Assembly: GCF_014904695.1 (NCBI RefSeq)
Contig: NZ_JACXXN010000016.1
Coordinates: 82,893 to 146,892 of the forward strand
Source: Nostoc sp. MG11
GTDB taxonomy: Bacteria; Cyanobacteriota; Cyanobacteriia; Cyanobacteriales; Nostocaceae
Direction: 5' to 3'
Length of the DNA stretch: 64,000 nt
The position numbers and the translations under genes were made by a program. Shown one piece after another: positions 51,489 through 59,832 of the stretch. Below the pieces are notes generated by a model, which was not told the origin of the DNA, ran no database searches, and saw only the letters and a list, made by a program, of their open reading frames with translations. Position 1 is the first letter of the stretch; every line of letters starts with the position of its first letter.

Positions 51489-51536
51489 CTTCTCTTTAAA
51501 GGATTTCGGAGTTTCCCAATCCCTAGTCACTCATAC

Positions 51537-51866
51537 TTACTCAGTTGCAGCCCCTACTTTAGCGGGTTTTGCTTCTTGAACTTCCTGCTTAATTGTCATG
51601 TAGCGAATCACTTCTTCACTCAAACGCATGGCACGTTCTAAGGGCGCCACTACAGTTGCAGGTGCTATGTAGTTGAACTGAATGTAGATGCCGTCGCGGT
51701 GCTTTTTGATTTCATAAGCGAGACGACGCTTCCCGCGATTTTGAATTTGGATATCCTCGGCCCCTTGTTCGCGGAGCAAGTTCTGGTATTTCGTAATTGC
51801 TTGCTCTACCTGTTCTTCTCCTAGGTCAGGACGAAGGATGTACATTGTTTCGTAAACGGTTGTCAT
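51537..51866 (-). CDS. rpsF: 30S ribosomal protein S6
   Basis: 109 residues from the ATG at 51866, where AAGGAGA lies about 10 bases upstream; an in-frame start at 51917 would add residues not found in S6. Family features: [40 protein letters not shown] and the C-terminal [14 protein letters not shown]. It binds S18 and 16S rRNA in the small-subunit platform. No ribosomal neighbours are adjacent. Confidence 0.96.
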   Translation of the reverse strand: MTTVYETMYILRPDLGEEQVEQAITKYQNLLREQGAEDIQIQNRGKRRLAYEIKKHRDGIYIQFNYIAPATVVAPLERAMRLSEEVIRYMTIKQEVQEAKPAKVGAATE

Positions 51867-52268
51867 AATTTTCAGTCTCCTTATGGGCAAAATGGCTGCT
51901 GACGTTAATTTATACATTGACTGTGATAGTCAATACGAGTATTAATCAACATCTGAAGCAACAAGGAACTATAATCTTACCAGTTTTAAATTTGAATCAT
52001 TAACTCAAATCGCTGAAGTTTGGATCTCTAATAAGAAATAGGTTGGAAGCCGACCCTCAATTTTCTTGAGTTAAGTAAGAATTTAGCTTTTGGTGATCAG
52101 CAGCAAATTTATCAGACTATTAGTTTAGCCAATAGCATTTATAACAATCAGTTTCAGGCTTAAGGCTCTATTGGTGACTGTCGGCTCAACTGATTTATCA
52201 AAAAGCTAACCGAGGATTGTAACAGCTCACAGCTTTTAATTGCAGACAAAAGGATATTGATCAAGGTT
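51867..52268. other. Spacer between rpsF and the FAH-family gene
   Basis: About 400 bases between divergent genes. No ORF, tRNA or repeat was recognised. AAGG lies at 52263-52266 before the ATG at 52269. Confidence 0.45.
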
Positions 52269-53042
52269 ATGGCGCAGCGCTATGTGCGAGTTCAAAATCA
52301 AGAAGGACAGATTTACTACGGGTTACTACAACTATCCCTCAATGTGCAGGTGCTAGATGCTCCGCCCTGGTTGCAAGGGCAACCCACTGATTTAACTTTA
52401 ACACCGGAAAATTACCAAATTATGGCCCCCTGTGCTCCCTCAAAAATTGTGGCGGTGGGTAAGAATTATGCAGACCATGCGGCAGAGATGGGAACTCCCG
52501 TGCCTTCTGAGCCATTAATCTTTCTTAAACCGCCTACGTCCATTATTCCGTCTGAGACAGAAATTAAGTATCCTCCCCATTCGCAACGAGTAGATTACGA
52601 AGGAGAATTAGCAGTGGTGATTGGCGATCGCACTTTCGACTGTACTCCAGAGGAAGCCCAAACTAAAATTTGGGGTTATACTATCGCCAATGATGTGACA
52701 GCGCGGGATTTACAAAAACGGGATGGTCAATGGACACGAGCCAAAGGTTTTGATACCTTCTGTCCCTTGGGCCCTTGGATTGTGCGAGAATTGAATCCCG
52801 GAGCCAGATTGCAGACTTTCTTGAATGACGGGCCTAATCCAGTACAGTCTACTTGTATTGATCAGATGGTATTTCCCCCCGATTTTCTGGTGTCTTATAT
52901 TAGTCAGGTAATGACGCTGCTCCCAGGGGATTTAGTATTAACGGGTACGCCATTTGGGGTGGGCCCAATACTTGTAGGCGATCGCGTCCGCATAGAAATT
53001 GAAGGTATTGGTCGCCTAGAGAACATCGTGGCTGCCCGTTAA
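52269..53042 (+). CDS. Fumarylacetoacetate hydrolase (FAH) family protein
   Basis: 257 residues. The FAH fold motifs are IVAVGKNYADHAAEMG, the metal ligands in DYEGELAVVIGDRTFDC, and TIANDVTARDLQKRDGQWTR with AKGFDTFCPLGPWIV and LTGTPFGVGP. Members are Mg/Mn-dependent C-C hydrolases, decarboxylases or isomerases; cyanobacterial ones may be oxaloacetate decarboxylases or acylpyruvases. The exact substrate is not readable. It ends 3 bases from the convergent Tic20-like gene. Confidence 0.9.
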   Translation: MAQRYVRVQNQEGQIYYGLLQLSLNVQVLDAPPWLQGQPTDLTLTPENYQIMAPCAPSKIVAVGKNYADHAAEMGTPVPSEPLIFLKPPTSIIPSETEIKYPPHSQRVDYEGELAVVIGDRTFDCTPEEAQTKIWGYTIANDVTARDLQKRDGQWTRAKGFDTFCPLGPWIVRELNPGARLQTFLNDGPNPVQSTCIDQMVFPPDFLVSYISQVMTLLPGDLVLTGTPFGVGPILVGDRVRIEIEGIGRLENIVAAR

Positions 53043-53045
53043 TAA

Positions 53046-53522
53046 CTAGCGCACTTGCATATAAACTGCATCAGAAACAGCCGGAATTTCTGCATAACGC
53101 CCAAGCAAAGACTGGATAACAGAATATGCAACCGCTGCCACTACGCCGATAAAAATAGTTGTGTAGAGGGTTTGGATAGCAAAACCACTGCTGGGAACTA
53201 GTCCGACAAGATCAGTCAGGATACTAAACAAAAAGATAATAATGTCCAAAAGGATTGCTTGCATGGTGTTAAAACGAATAAAGTGGCTAATTTTTTCGTT
53301 TCTTACTACCAACAGCCATAAAGCAAAGAAAATAATCAATCCTGCGTAGCGGACGCCGTAGTAAATTCTTAGCAACGGCAGAAGCGGCAGAAAAAGCAGT
53401 TGCAGAGGTGGAAACTCTGCTAGCAAAAATCTCCCGAATACAAAAACTTCTATTAGGGGAAGCAGATAAGGTAAGCAAGCAAAAATCCGATCTGAAACCG
53501 TCGTAGACCCGCGCCAAGACAT
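53046..53522 (-). CDS. Tic20-family membrane protein
   Basis: 158 residues with four hydrophobic segments. The start DRIFACLPYLLPLIEVFVFG, central VRNEKISHFIRFNTMQAILL and the last helices (FAIQTLYTTIFIGVVAAVAY) match the Tic20/Ycf60 family, whose plastid members form part of the inner-envelope protein import channel. The cyanobacterial function is not settled. AGGAGA precedes the ATG. Confidence 0.85.
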   Translation of the reverse strand: MSWRGSTTVSDRIFACLPYLLPLIEVFVFGRFLLAEFPPLQLLFLPLLPLLRIYYGVRYAGLIIFFALWLLVVRNEKISHFIRFNTMQAILLDIIIFLFSILTDLVGLVPSSGFAIQTLYTTIFIGVVAAVAYSVIQSLLGRYAEIPAVSDAVYMQVR

Positions 53523-53603
53523 TATGCGTTCTCCTGTGGTTAAATTTCAACAGTTACTTGAGCCTAGGATAACGCAGTTACTAAGTCTTGCTGTCAAATG
53601 CGA

Positions 53604-53801
53604 TTATTCTATATACGCAATGCGGAAACCCATCATACACTCATACTGGTCAGGTTGCTGTTCCATGAGTTTGCGAATGGCTTGACCGCAGCGCAGTTGA
53701 CCCCCACCCCAGCGAGGTTGCCCACTTCCATCGGCGAGTAAACAAGACTGACAAACCTTTTCAGGGGCAAGGATCTGATCTTCTAATAAGATGACTAGCA
53801 T
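53604..53801 (-). CDS. Small Cys-containing protein of unknown function
   Basis: 65 residues from the ATG at 53801, chosen because GGAGGGA lies 6 bases upstream. Sequence: MLVILLEDQILAPEKVCQSC then LLADGSGQPRWGGGQLRCG and a C-terminal YECMMGFRIAYIE. The four Cys (C-x2-C, then two single Cys) could bind a metal. It looks like a conserved cyanobacterial small protein, but I cannot name it. It could be cotranscribed with the Tic20-like gene 80 bases downstream. Confidence 0.7.
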   Translation of the reverse strand: MLVILLEDQILAPEKVCQSCLLADGSGQPRWGGGQLRCGQAIRKLMEQQPDQYECMMGFRIAYIE

Positions 53802-54347
53802 CGAATCCCTCCTGTAAATCCTCATTGTTACCCACATTTAACTCCGGGAAGAACACCCTTTGTAGCAATCCAGAGAGCAGGTTCAGGCTGATTGAGCGCG
53901 TCGTCAACTAGTGGATTTTCGATGGCGGAGGCCACATAAGAGCAACCTAATGCACTCTTTCTAGCAAAAATGTGGATAGTTAAGAAAAAATTGCTAAGCG
54001 AACCTTAACCTATTGTATGTTGTGTGTGTTAGAGATTAAGATATTTAGAAAAAATGATACATAAATATTAGCAAAAACAGTCAGTGGTATCGATTGCATT
54101 CCTATGAATTCTACTTCGGAGTTTCTACACTCCAGTGAGTCTGATGATAGTTAACACATTAATTGGATAGGTATCTAATAATAAATAAGTCGGCACTAGT
54201 AAGCGTCAATAGTACAGAAGCAATTTATCGCATCTGTATAGTAGTCAAAAAATATTAAACTATAAGACCCTTGACTGTGGACTCTTACTTAACTGCTGTG
54301 CTTGACCAAAATTAACCGTTGTGCAATTTTCCATAAGGATAGTTAAA
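53802..54347. other. Spacer upstream of glyA
   Basis: About 545 bases without a supported gene. I looked for a glycine-riboswitch-like structure before glyA and did not recognise one. AAGGA at 54335-54339 serves the GTG start at 54348. Confidence 0.5.
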
Positions 54348-55631
54348 GTGACTAGGACTAACTCAGACTTTCTCGCCTCTGCCGATCCTACGATTGCAGA
54401 GCTAATTAACCAAGAACTACAACGTCAACGCAATCACCTAGAGTTGATTGCTAGTGAAAACTTTACCTCCCCTGCTGTACTGGCGGCTCAAGGTTCTGTA
54501 TTGACAAATAAATATGCCGAAGGATTGCCTAGAAAACGCTACTATGGCGGTTGCGAGTTTATAGACAAAATCGAGCAACTGGCGATCGACCGTGCTAAAA
54601 GCTTGTTTGGTGCCGCCCATGCGAATGTACAGCCCCATTCCGGCGCACAGGCGAATTTTGCAGTGTTCCTAACCTTACTGGAACCAGGAGACACCATTAT
54701 GGGGATGGATTTGTCTCATGGAGGACATCTTACCCACGGTTCCCCTGTAAATGTTTCGGGTAAATGGTTCCAAGTTCGCCACTATGGTGTTAGCCAACAA
54801 ACAGAACAACTAGACTATGAGCAAATTCGGGATCTGGCGTTGAAGGAGCGTCCGAAGCTGCTGATTTGTGGTTATTCAGCTTATCCTCGTGTCATTGACT
54901 TTGAAAAGTTTCGTAGTATTGCTGATGAAATCGGTGCTTACTTATTGGCGGATATTGCTCACATTGCTGGTTTAGTCGCCACTGGTCTTCATCCCGACCC
55001 TATTCCTTATTGTGATGTAGTAACAACAACTACCCATAAAACTCTACGCGGCCCCAGAGGTGGTTTAATCTTGACCCGCGACGCAGAACTGGGTAAAAAG
55101 CTAGATAAATCTGTTTTCCCTGGTAGCCAGGGTGGGCCATTAGAACACGTGATTGCTGGAAAGGCAGTAGCTTTTGGAGAAGCTTTGAAGCCAGAGTTTA
55201 AAGCCTATTCGGCTCAAGTGATAGAAAATGCTCGTGCCTTGGCAGATCAACTGCAAAACCGGGGCTTAAAATTGGTGTCAAATGGCACTGATAATCATTT
55301 AATGCTAGTTGATCTACAGTCTATCGGTCTGACGGGTAAGCAAGCGGATCAGCTGGTAAGTGGTGTGAATATTACTGCTAACAAGAATACAGTTCCCTTT
55401 GATCCGCAGTCGCCATTTGTGACTAGCGGTCTGAGGTTAGGTTCTCCAGCAATGACAACTAGAGGCTTAGGAGTAAAGGAATTTACTGAAATTGGGAATA
55501 TTATTGCCGATCGCCTGCTTTCCCCAGATTCGGAGATAGTTGCTCAAGATTGCCGACAACGAGTGGCAACATTGTGCGATCGCTTCCCTTTATACCCTCA
55601 TCAGCAAATTTCTGTACCAGCCCTAGCATAG
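54348..55631 (+). CDS. glyA: Serine hydroxymethyltransferase
   Basis: Interconverts serine and glycine with tetrahydrofolate, a PLP enzyme supplying one-carbon units. 427 residues from the GTG at 54348, which has AAGGA 8 bases upstream; a GTG at 54321 is in frame but less likely. Motifs: [55 protein letters not shown] and the PLP-Lys site [16 protein letters not shown], with Lys at about 231. Normal length. Confidence 0.97.
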   Translation: MTRTNSDFLASADPTIAELINQELQRQRNHLELIASENFTSPAVLAAQGSVLTNKYAEGLPRKRYYGGCEFIDKIEQLAIDRAKSLFGAAHANVQPHSGAQANFAVFLTLLEPGDTIMGMDLSHGGHLTHGSPVNVSGKWFQVRHYGVSQQTEQLDYEQIRDLALKERPKLLICGYSAYPRVIDFEKFRSIADEIGAYLLADIAHIAGLVATGLHPDPIPYCDVVTTTTHKTLRGPRGGLILTRDAELGKKLDKSVFPGSQGGPLEHVIAGKAVAFGEALKPEFKAYSAQVIENARALADQLQNRGLKLVSNGTDNHLMLVDLQSIGLTGKQADQLVSGVNITANKNTVPFDPQSPFVTSGLRLGSPAMTTRGLGVKEFTEIGNIIADRLLSPDSEIVAQDCRQRVATLCDRFPLYPHQQISVPALA

Positions 55632-55672
55632 AGTATTGGGGATTGGGGATTGGGGATTGGGTATTGGGTATT
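55632..55672 (+). repeat. Tandem heptamer array GGGGATT / GGGTATT
   Basis: Five units (three GGGGATT-type, then GGGTATT-type) begin a base or so after the glyA stop. Confidence 0.85.
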
Positions 55673-55806
55673 GATTATTTATTCACCTTGTCCCCAGTCC
55701 CTAATCTAAAATTCTTATGCTGAAAAGTGTCTGAAATGTAGTAGATATAGGTAAATATATTCCTCGGCACATTTTTGTCTTACAAGCTACTTATTTGAAG
55801 ATACAG

Positions 55807-56853
55807 ATGACTCCTCAGATTTATCATCTGATTGCCTTCCTTGTCGCCGCAGTAGTCGTTCTCTGGACTACGCCTGATGTCAAAAATATAGGCATAAAAA
55901 GTGGACGTGTAGATCAACCTGGCGATCGCAAAGTCCATCAGCGCCCAATGGTACGCCTGGGAGGAGTTTCTATCTTCGTAGGTACCATAACCTCCCTAAT
56001 ACTTATTTGGTGGTTGGGTGGATTTGGAAATCTGCCAGCTGAAAAAGAGTGGCAAGTTTGGGGTGTTACTTTAGGCGGTCTTGGTTTTTTTCTCATCGGT
56101 TTAGCTGACGATTTGTTAAATCTGTCTCCCTTGACGCGCCTGCTGATGCAAGTTATTGTGGCATCCGGTGCATGGAAAGCAGGCGTAAGTATAGATTTTA
56201 TTAGCATTCCCACAGTCGGGATAGTTGATTTGGACTGGCTAAGTTTGCCAATCACAGTCATTTGGCTAGTGGGGATGGTCAATGCTATTAACTGGATTGA
56301 TGGTTTAGATGGATTAGCTGCTGGTGTGTCTGGAATTGCCGCTGTAGTTATGTTGGTTGTATCCCTGTTTATGCGGCAACCAGCAGCAGCTTTAATCGCC
56401 GCGGCCTTAGCTGGTGCAGCGCTAGGATTTCTCCGCTATAACTTCAACCCCGCACAAATCTTTATGGGAGATGGCGGGGCTTATTTTATGGGATTCACTC
56501 TAGCGGCTGTGGGTGTAATTGGTCTGGTAAAAATTCCTGCTTTCACCGCAGTGTTATTACCTTATCTGATTTTGGCAGTGCCGATTGTCGATATGTCAGC
56601 AGTGATTTTGGCGCGACTTCGCCGTGGTAAATCGCCTTGGGTGGCAGATAAACGCCATCTGCACCACCGACTGCTAAATGCTGGTTTATCCCACAGACTG
56701 ACAGTTCTATTTATTTACTCTTTAACGTTGTGGGTTGGGAGTTTAGCATTAGCTATTGCTGGTATACCTAGTGGTATTGCTTACGCCTGGGGTGCAACCA
56801 CGCTGCTAAGTTATGCTATTTGGCGTGTTTGGAAATTGTCTCGACAATCTTAA
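55807..56853 (+). CDS. Polyprenyl-phosphate sugar-1-phosphate transferase (WecA/TagO/MraY family)
   Basis: 348 residues, about ten hydrophobic segments. Cytoplasmic motifs: GDRKVHQRPMVRLGG, the DD motif FLIGLADDLLNLSPLTR, NAINWIDGLDGLAAGVSG, QIFMGDGGAYFMGF and the His motif KRHLHHRLLNAGLSH. It attaches a UDP-GlcNAc-type sugar-1-phosphate to polyprenyl phosphate, starting glycan or O-antigen-like synthesis. The arrangement resembles WecA/TagO more than MraY. The ATG at 55807 is preferred over the TTG at 55795. glyA is upstream and cinA downstream, same strand. Confidence 0.9.
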   Translation: MTPQIYHLIAFLVAAVVVLWTTPDVKNIGIKSGRVDQPGDRKVHQRPMVRLGGVSIFVGTITSLILIWWLGGFGNLPAEKEWQVWGVTLGGLGFFLIGLADDLLNLSPLTRLLMQVIVASGAWKAGVSIDFISIPTVGIVDLDWLSLPITVIWLVGMVNAINWIDGLDGLAAGVSGIAAVVMLVVSLFMRQPAAALIAAALAGAALGFLRYNFNPAQIFMGDGGAYFMGFTLAAVGVIGLVKIPAFTAVLLPYLILAVPIVDMSAVILARLRRGKSPWVADKRHLHHRLLNAGLSHRLTVLFIYSLTLWVGSLALAIAGIPSGIAYAWGATTLLSYAIWRVWKLSRQS

Positions 56854-56865
56854 GGATTTTGAATT

Positions 56866-56918
56866 TTGGATTCAATCTAAAATCTAGAATCTAAAATCTA
56901 AAGCCTAAAATATAAAAT
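56866..56918 (+). repeat. Tandem heptamer array AATCTAA
   Basis: About six AATCTAA/AAATCTA-type units lie immediately before the cinA ATG, leaving no normal ribosome-binding site. Confidence 0.75.
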
Positions 56919-56921
56919 CTG

Positions 56922-58172
56922 ATGAGTGCAGAAATTATTTGTGTTGGTACTGAAATGCTGCTGGGAGATATCCTTAACAGCAATGCTCAATTTCTGGCGC
57001 AACAATTAGCGCAGCTAGGTATTCCCCACTATTATCAAACTGTAGTTGGAGATAATCCAGAACGACTCAAGCAAGTTATAGAAATTGCTATCTCAAGAGC
57101 GGAAATTCTCATTTTTACTGGTGGTCTTGGCCCGACACCAGACGACCTCACCTGTGAAACCATTGCCGATTTCTTTAATGCCCCTTTGGTAGAACGCCCG
57201 GAAATTATCGAAGACATAGCTCAGAAATTTGCTCAACGCGGTCGGGTTATGTCTCCTAGCAACCGCAAGCAAGCATTGATTCCCCAAGGTGCAGAAATTT
57301 TACCCAACCTCACTGGAACAGCACCCGGCATCATCTGGCAACCCCGTCCTCATATAACGATTTTTACTTTTCCTGGTGTTCCCAGTGAAATGCACTGCAT
57401 GTGGCAAGAAACTGCTGTCCCTTTTCTGAAAAGCCAAGGTTGGGGTAAAGAAATTATTTACAGCCGAAGTTTAAAGTTTTGGGGCATTGGTGAATCAGTT
57501 TTGGCGGAAAAGGTTGCTTCTTATTTGAACTTGCCAAACCCCACAGTTGCACCTTATGCAGGTAAGGGGGAAGTAAGACTGCGAGTTTCTGCAAAAGCAA
57601 CTTCAGAAGCAGCAGCAGAGGCTTTTATCGCGCCCATTGAGAAACAAATCAAAGAAATTGCCGGACTGGATTACTATGGTGCTAATGATGACACACTTGC
57701 TACCGTAGTTGGGCAGTTATTGCGTGCATCGGGGGAAACCCTTTCTGTAGCAGAATCCTGCACTGGCGGTGGACTGGGGCAAATGTTGACAGAGATTTCT
57801 GGTAGTTCTGATTACTTTTGGGGTGGGGTAATTTCTTACGATAATTCGGTGAAAGTTAGACTACTGGGGGTTAACCAGGAAGACTTAGATGAATTTGGGG
57901 CGGTAAGTGCTACTGTCGCAGAGCAAATGGCACTTGGGGTAAAAACTCGCCTTTCAACCACTTGGGGATTAAGTATTACTGGTATTGCTGGCCCAACTGG
58001 GGGGACGGATGCTAAGCCGGTGGGTTTAGTCTACATCGGTTTAGCTGGGCCAAAAGATGAAGTGGTAAGTTTTGAGTATCAGTTTGGTGCAGCGCGAGGA
58101 CGTGCTCTCATTCGTCATGTGAGTGCGAATGCAGCTTTGGATAGTTTGCGACGAAGATTGTTAAGTAGGTAG
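56922..58172 (+). CDS. cinA: CinA-family protein (nicotinamide-nucleotide amidase)
   Basis: 416 residues in two domains. The N-terminal MoaB/MoeA-like domain has SAEIICVGTEMLLGDILNSN and ILIFTGGLGPTPDDLTCE. The C-terminal deamidase domain has SVAESCTGGGLGQMLTEISG and the SITGIAGPTGGTDAKPVGLV signature. It recycles NMN-type pyridine nucleotides (PncC activity) and may hydrolyse ADP-ribose; the name records an older link with competence. The start follows the AATCTAA array directly. Confidence 0.95.
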   Translation: MSAEIICVGTEMLLGDILNSNAQFLAQQLAQLGIPHYYQTVVGDNPERLKQVIEIAISRAEILIFTGGLGPTPDDLTCETIADFFNAPLVERPEIIEDIAQKFAQRGRVMSPSNRKQALIPQGAEILPNLTGTAPGIIWQPRPHITIFTFPGVPSEMHCMWQETAVPFLKSQGWGKEIIYSRSLKFWGIGESVLAEKVASYLNLPNPTVAPYAGKGEVRLRVSAKATSEAAAEAFIAPIEKQIKEIAGLDYYGANDDTLATVVGQLLRASGETLSVAESCTGGGLGQMLTEISGSSDYFWGGVISYDNSVKVRLLGVNQEDLDEFGAVSATVAEQMALGVKTRLSTTWGLSITGIAGPTGGTDAKPVGLVYIGLAGPKDEVVSFEYQFGAARGRALIRHVSANAALDSLRRRLLSR

Positions 58173-58189
58173 GGAAGTAGGGAAGGGTG

Positions 58190-58455
58190 CGATGTCTGAT
58201 CACAAGCCCTTTGGGTGATGCCTCCGGCACGCCAAAGGCGAACGCAGTCGCCTGCGGAGGAGCCAGCGTGGTCTTGGGGGTTTCCACGCCACTTGCTTCA
58301 AGTCGGGGAACCCGCCCTACGCAGTGGCTCCCCATGAGCGACTGGCGTTGGAAACCCTTTCCGAAGTTTGGAGTGGAGGAAGCCTCCGCTCCAACTTCTC
58401 TTCGCAGCGCTGTCTCACCGCTCCGCGTCTATGCACTTCTAGTCTGGCGAAGATA
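58190..58455. repeat. Block of GC-rich dispersed repeats
   Basis: About 265 bases much richer in G+C than the surroundings, built from palindromic units such as GTCGCCTGCGGAGG, CGCAGTGGCTCCCCATGAGC and CGCAGCGCTGTCTCACC. Frames through it stay open but read as low-quality Pro/Ser/Arg-rich sequence. The unit GTCGCCTGCGGAGG also occurs inside manC. The block separates cinA from hicA. Confidence 0.7.
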
Positions 58456-58466
58456 GGGTGTAAAAC

Positions 58467-58724
58467 ATGTCGAAAAAGCGTAAATTACTAGAGAAAGTTC
58501 TTTCAGGTTCCAAGAATATTCAATTTAATGAACTAGTTACTCTGGTTGAGGCATTTGGGTTTTCTCTATCACGCGTTAATGGCAGTCACCACATCTTTAC
58601 TCACCAAGATATTCCTGAGCTTGTTAACTTGCAAAATCAAAAGGGCGAAGCTGTTCCGTATCAAATCCGTCAATTTCTGATTTTGATCGAAAAATATGCG
58701 CTTACTTTGGAGGATGAAGAATGA
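58467..58724 (+). CDS. HicA-like toxin
   Basis: 85 residues. The dsRNA-binding-like fold has FNELVTLVEAFGFSLSRVNG then SHHIFTHQDIPELVN, with the His that HicA mRNA interferases use for catalysis (GSHHIF). The C-terminal tail (VPYQIRQFLILIEKYAL) is the usual helix. It is longer than the shortest HicA proteins. It overlaps the partner gene by 4 bases (ATGA), so translation is coupled. Likely role: mRNA cleavage restrained by the partner protein. Confidence 0.88.
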   Translation: MSKKRKLLEKVLSGSKNIQFNELVTLVEAFGFSLSRVNGSHHIFTHQDIPELVNLQNQKGEAVPYQIRQFLILIEKYALTLEDEE

Positions 58725-58942
58725 AGCACTATCACATTAATATCTTCTACAGTAAAGAAGATGATGGCTACATTGCTGATATTCCTGATCTGAAATACTG
58801 TTCAGCATTTGGCTCAACTGAAGAAGAAGCACTTCGTGAAGTTTTAAAAGCAAAAGAAGCATGGTTAGAGGCTGCCAAAATCGAGGAAAAACCAATTCCT
58901 GAACCGAGATATAGACCTGCTATTTACCAAATAGCCTCGTGA
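58721..58942 (+). CDS. HicB-like antitoxin
   Basis: 73 residues. Partial RNase H-like HicB fold: HINIFYSKEDDGYIADIPDL and CSAFGSTEEEALREVLKAKE, then KPIPEPRYRP. It lacks the C-terminal DNA-binding domain of larger HicB proteins, so autoregulation may depend on another factor. It is coupled to hicA by the 4-base overlap. Confidence 0.88.
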   Translation: MKHYHINIFYSKEDDGYIADIPDLKYCSAFGSTEEEALREVLKAKEAWLEAAKIEEKPIPEPRYRPAIYQIAS

Positions 58943-58960
58943 TTATATGGATGTACTGCG

Positions 58961-58990
58961 ATCGCATTTTTGTGTAGAGGTTGCGATCGC
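58961..58990. repeat. 30-bp direct repeat, copy 1 (left of the Uma2 gene)
   Basis: It starts ATCGCATTTTTGTGTAGAGG and ends with TTGCGATCGC. It is identical to the copy at 59769-59798 in the same orientation. Confidence 0.9.
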
Positions 58991-59057
58991 TTCGTGGCAG
59001 ACTATAGTACCAGACAAACTATATTAAAAAGCACTAGCTTACACAGTACTCTCAAAA

Positions 59058-59660
59058 TTATTTCCAAACTTCGGTCAAATCTAGGATAAACCCAGGTAAA
59101 ATATCTTCACCTGACAAGCTTACGGGATTATTTATAACCTCCACAGACTGACCTTGCCTATAAATCTCTACCTTTTTGTTTTTTCGGTCAATTAACCAAC
59201 CTAAACAAGCTCCGTTCTCCATATATTCCCTCATTTTGGCTCGTAGGGGTTTCATATTGTCATTTTTAGAACGCAGTTCCAGTACAAAATCAGGACAAAG
59301 AGGGACAAATCCATCTTGCTGTTCTGGAGTGAGAGCGTCCCATCTGTCTTGACGCACCCAAGCTGCATCGGGAGAGCGATCAGCTCCGTTAGGGAGGTGA
59401 AAACCAGTTGAAGAGTTAAATGTCTTACCAAGTTTTGTTTGACGATTCCAGAGCCATAGTTGTCCTTCAATATCTGAATTTCTATTGCCTGTGATACCTC
59501 CAGTTGGAGCCATAACGATTAGCTCTCCTGTCACAGTTCGTTCTAGTTGTAAATCTCGGTTAGCGATCGCTAACTCAACTAACTGCTCGTGGGTTACTGT
59601 AAGTGTTAACGTTGGTGGAATATTGACTGCAATAGCTTGAGGTGTGTTGGCTTGTGTCAC
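59058..59660 (-). CDS. Uma2-family (DUF820) putative endonuclease
   Basis: 200 residues from a GTG at 59660. PD-(D/E)XK-type fold features: PTGGITGNRNSDIEGQLWLW, GFHLPNGADRSPDAAWVRQD, FVPLCPDFVLELRSKNDN (the D...ExK-like site, here E-L-R-S) and NGACLGWLIDRKNKKVEIY. The family is greatly expanded in cyanobacteria and is often near repeats; its biological role is not known. This copy lies between two perfect 30-bp direct repeats. Confidence 0.88.
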   Translation of the reverse strand: MTQANTPQAIAVNIPPTLTLTVTHEQLVELAIANRDLQLERTVTGELIVMAPTGGITGNRNSDIEGQLWLWNRQTKLGKTFNSSTGFHLPNGADRSPDAAWVRQDRWDALTPEQQDGFVPLCPDFVLELRSKNDNMKPLRAKMREYMENGACLGWLIDRKNKKVEIYRQGQSVEVINNPVSLSGEDILPGFILDLTEVWK

Positions 59661-59768
59661 TGTTTTATCCCAAACCTACGCTTATCTGGAAGCTTTACAA
59701 AGATTCTAAAATCAATTTGCATTCATTTTCATAGTTTAAAGTAAACGCGTTACTATAGCGAACTGATA

Positions 59769-59798
59769 ATCGCATTTTTGTGTAGAGGTTGCGATCGC
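59769..59798. repeat. 30-bp direct repeat, copy 2 (right of the Uma2 gene)
   Basis: Identical to 58961-58990, 808 bases away. The pair brackets the Uma2 gene and its flanks. Confidence 0.9.
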
Positions 59799-59832
59799 CT
59801 TTGGTGAAAAGTTTTATCAGCAATATGTTAAG

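Noticed and set aside
53802..54347. Possible glycine riboswitch upstream of glyA
   Set aside because: No paired aptamer-like conserved core was recognised, and the sequence is plain AT-rich spacer.
58187..58456. 89-codon ORF after cinA
   Set aside because: It lies wholly within GC-rich dispersed repeats that keep several frames open at once; its composition is not protein-like.
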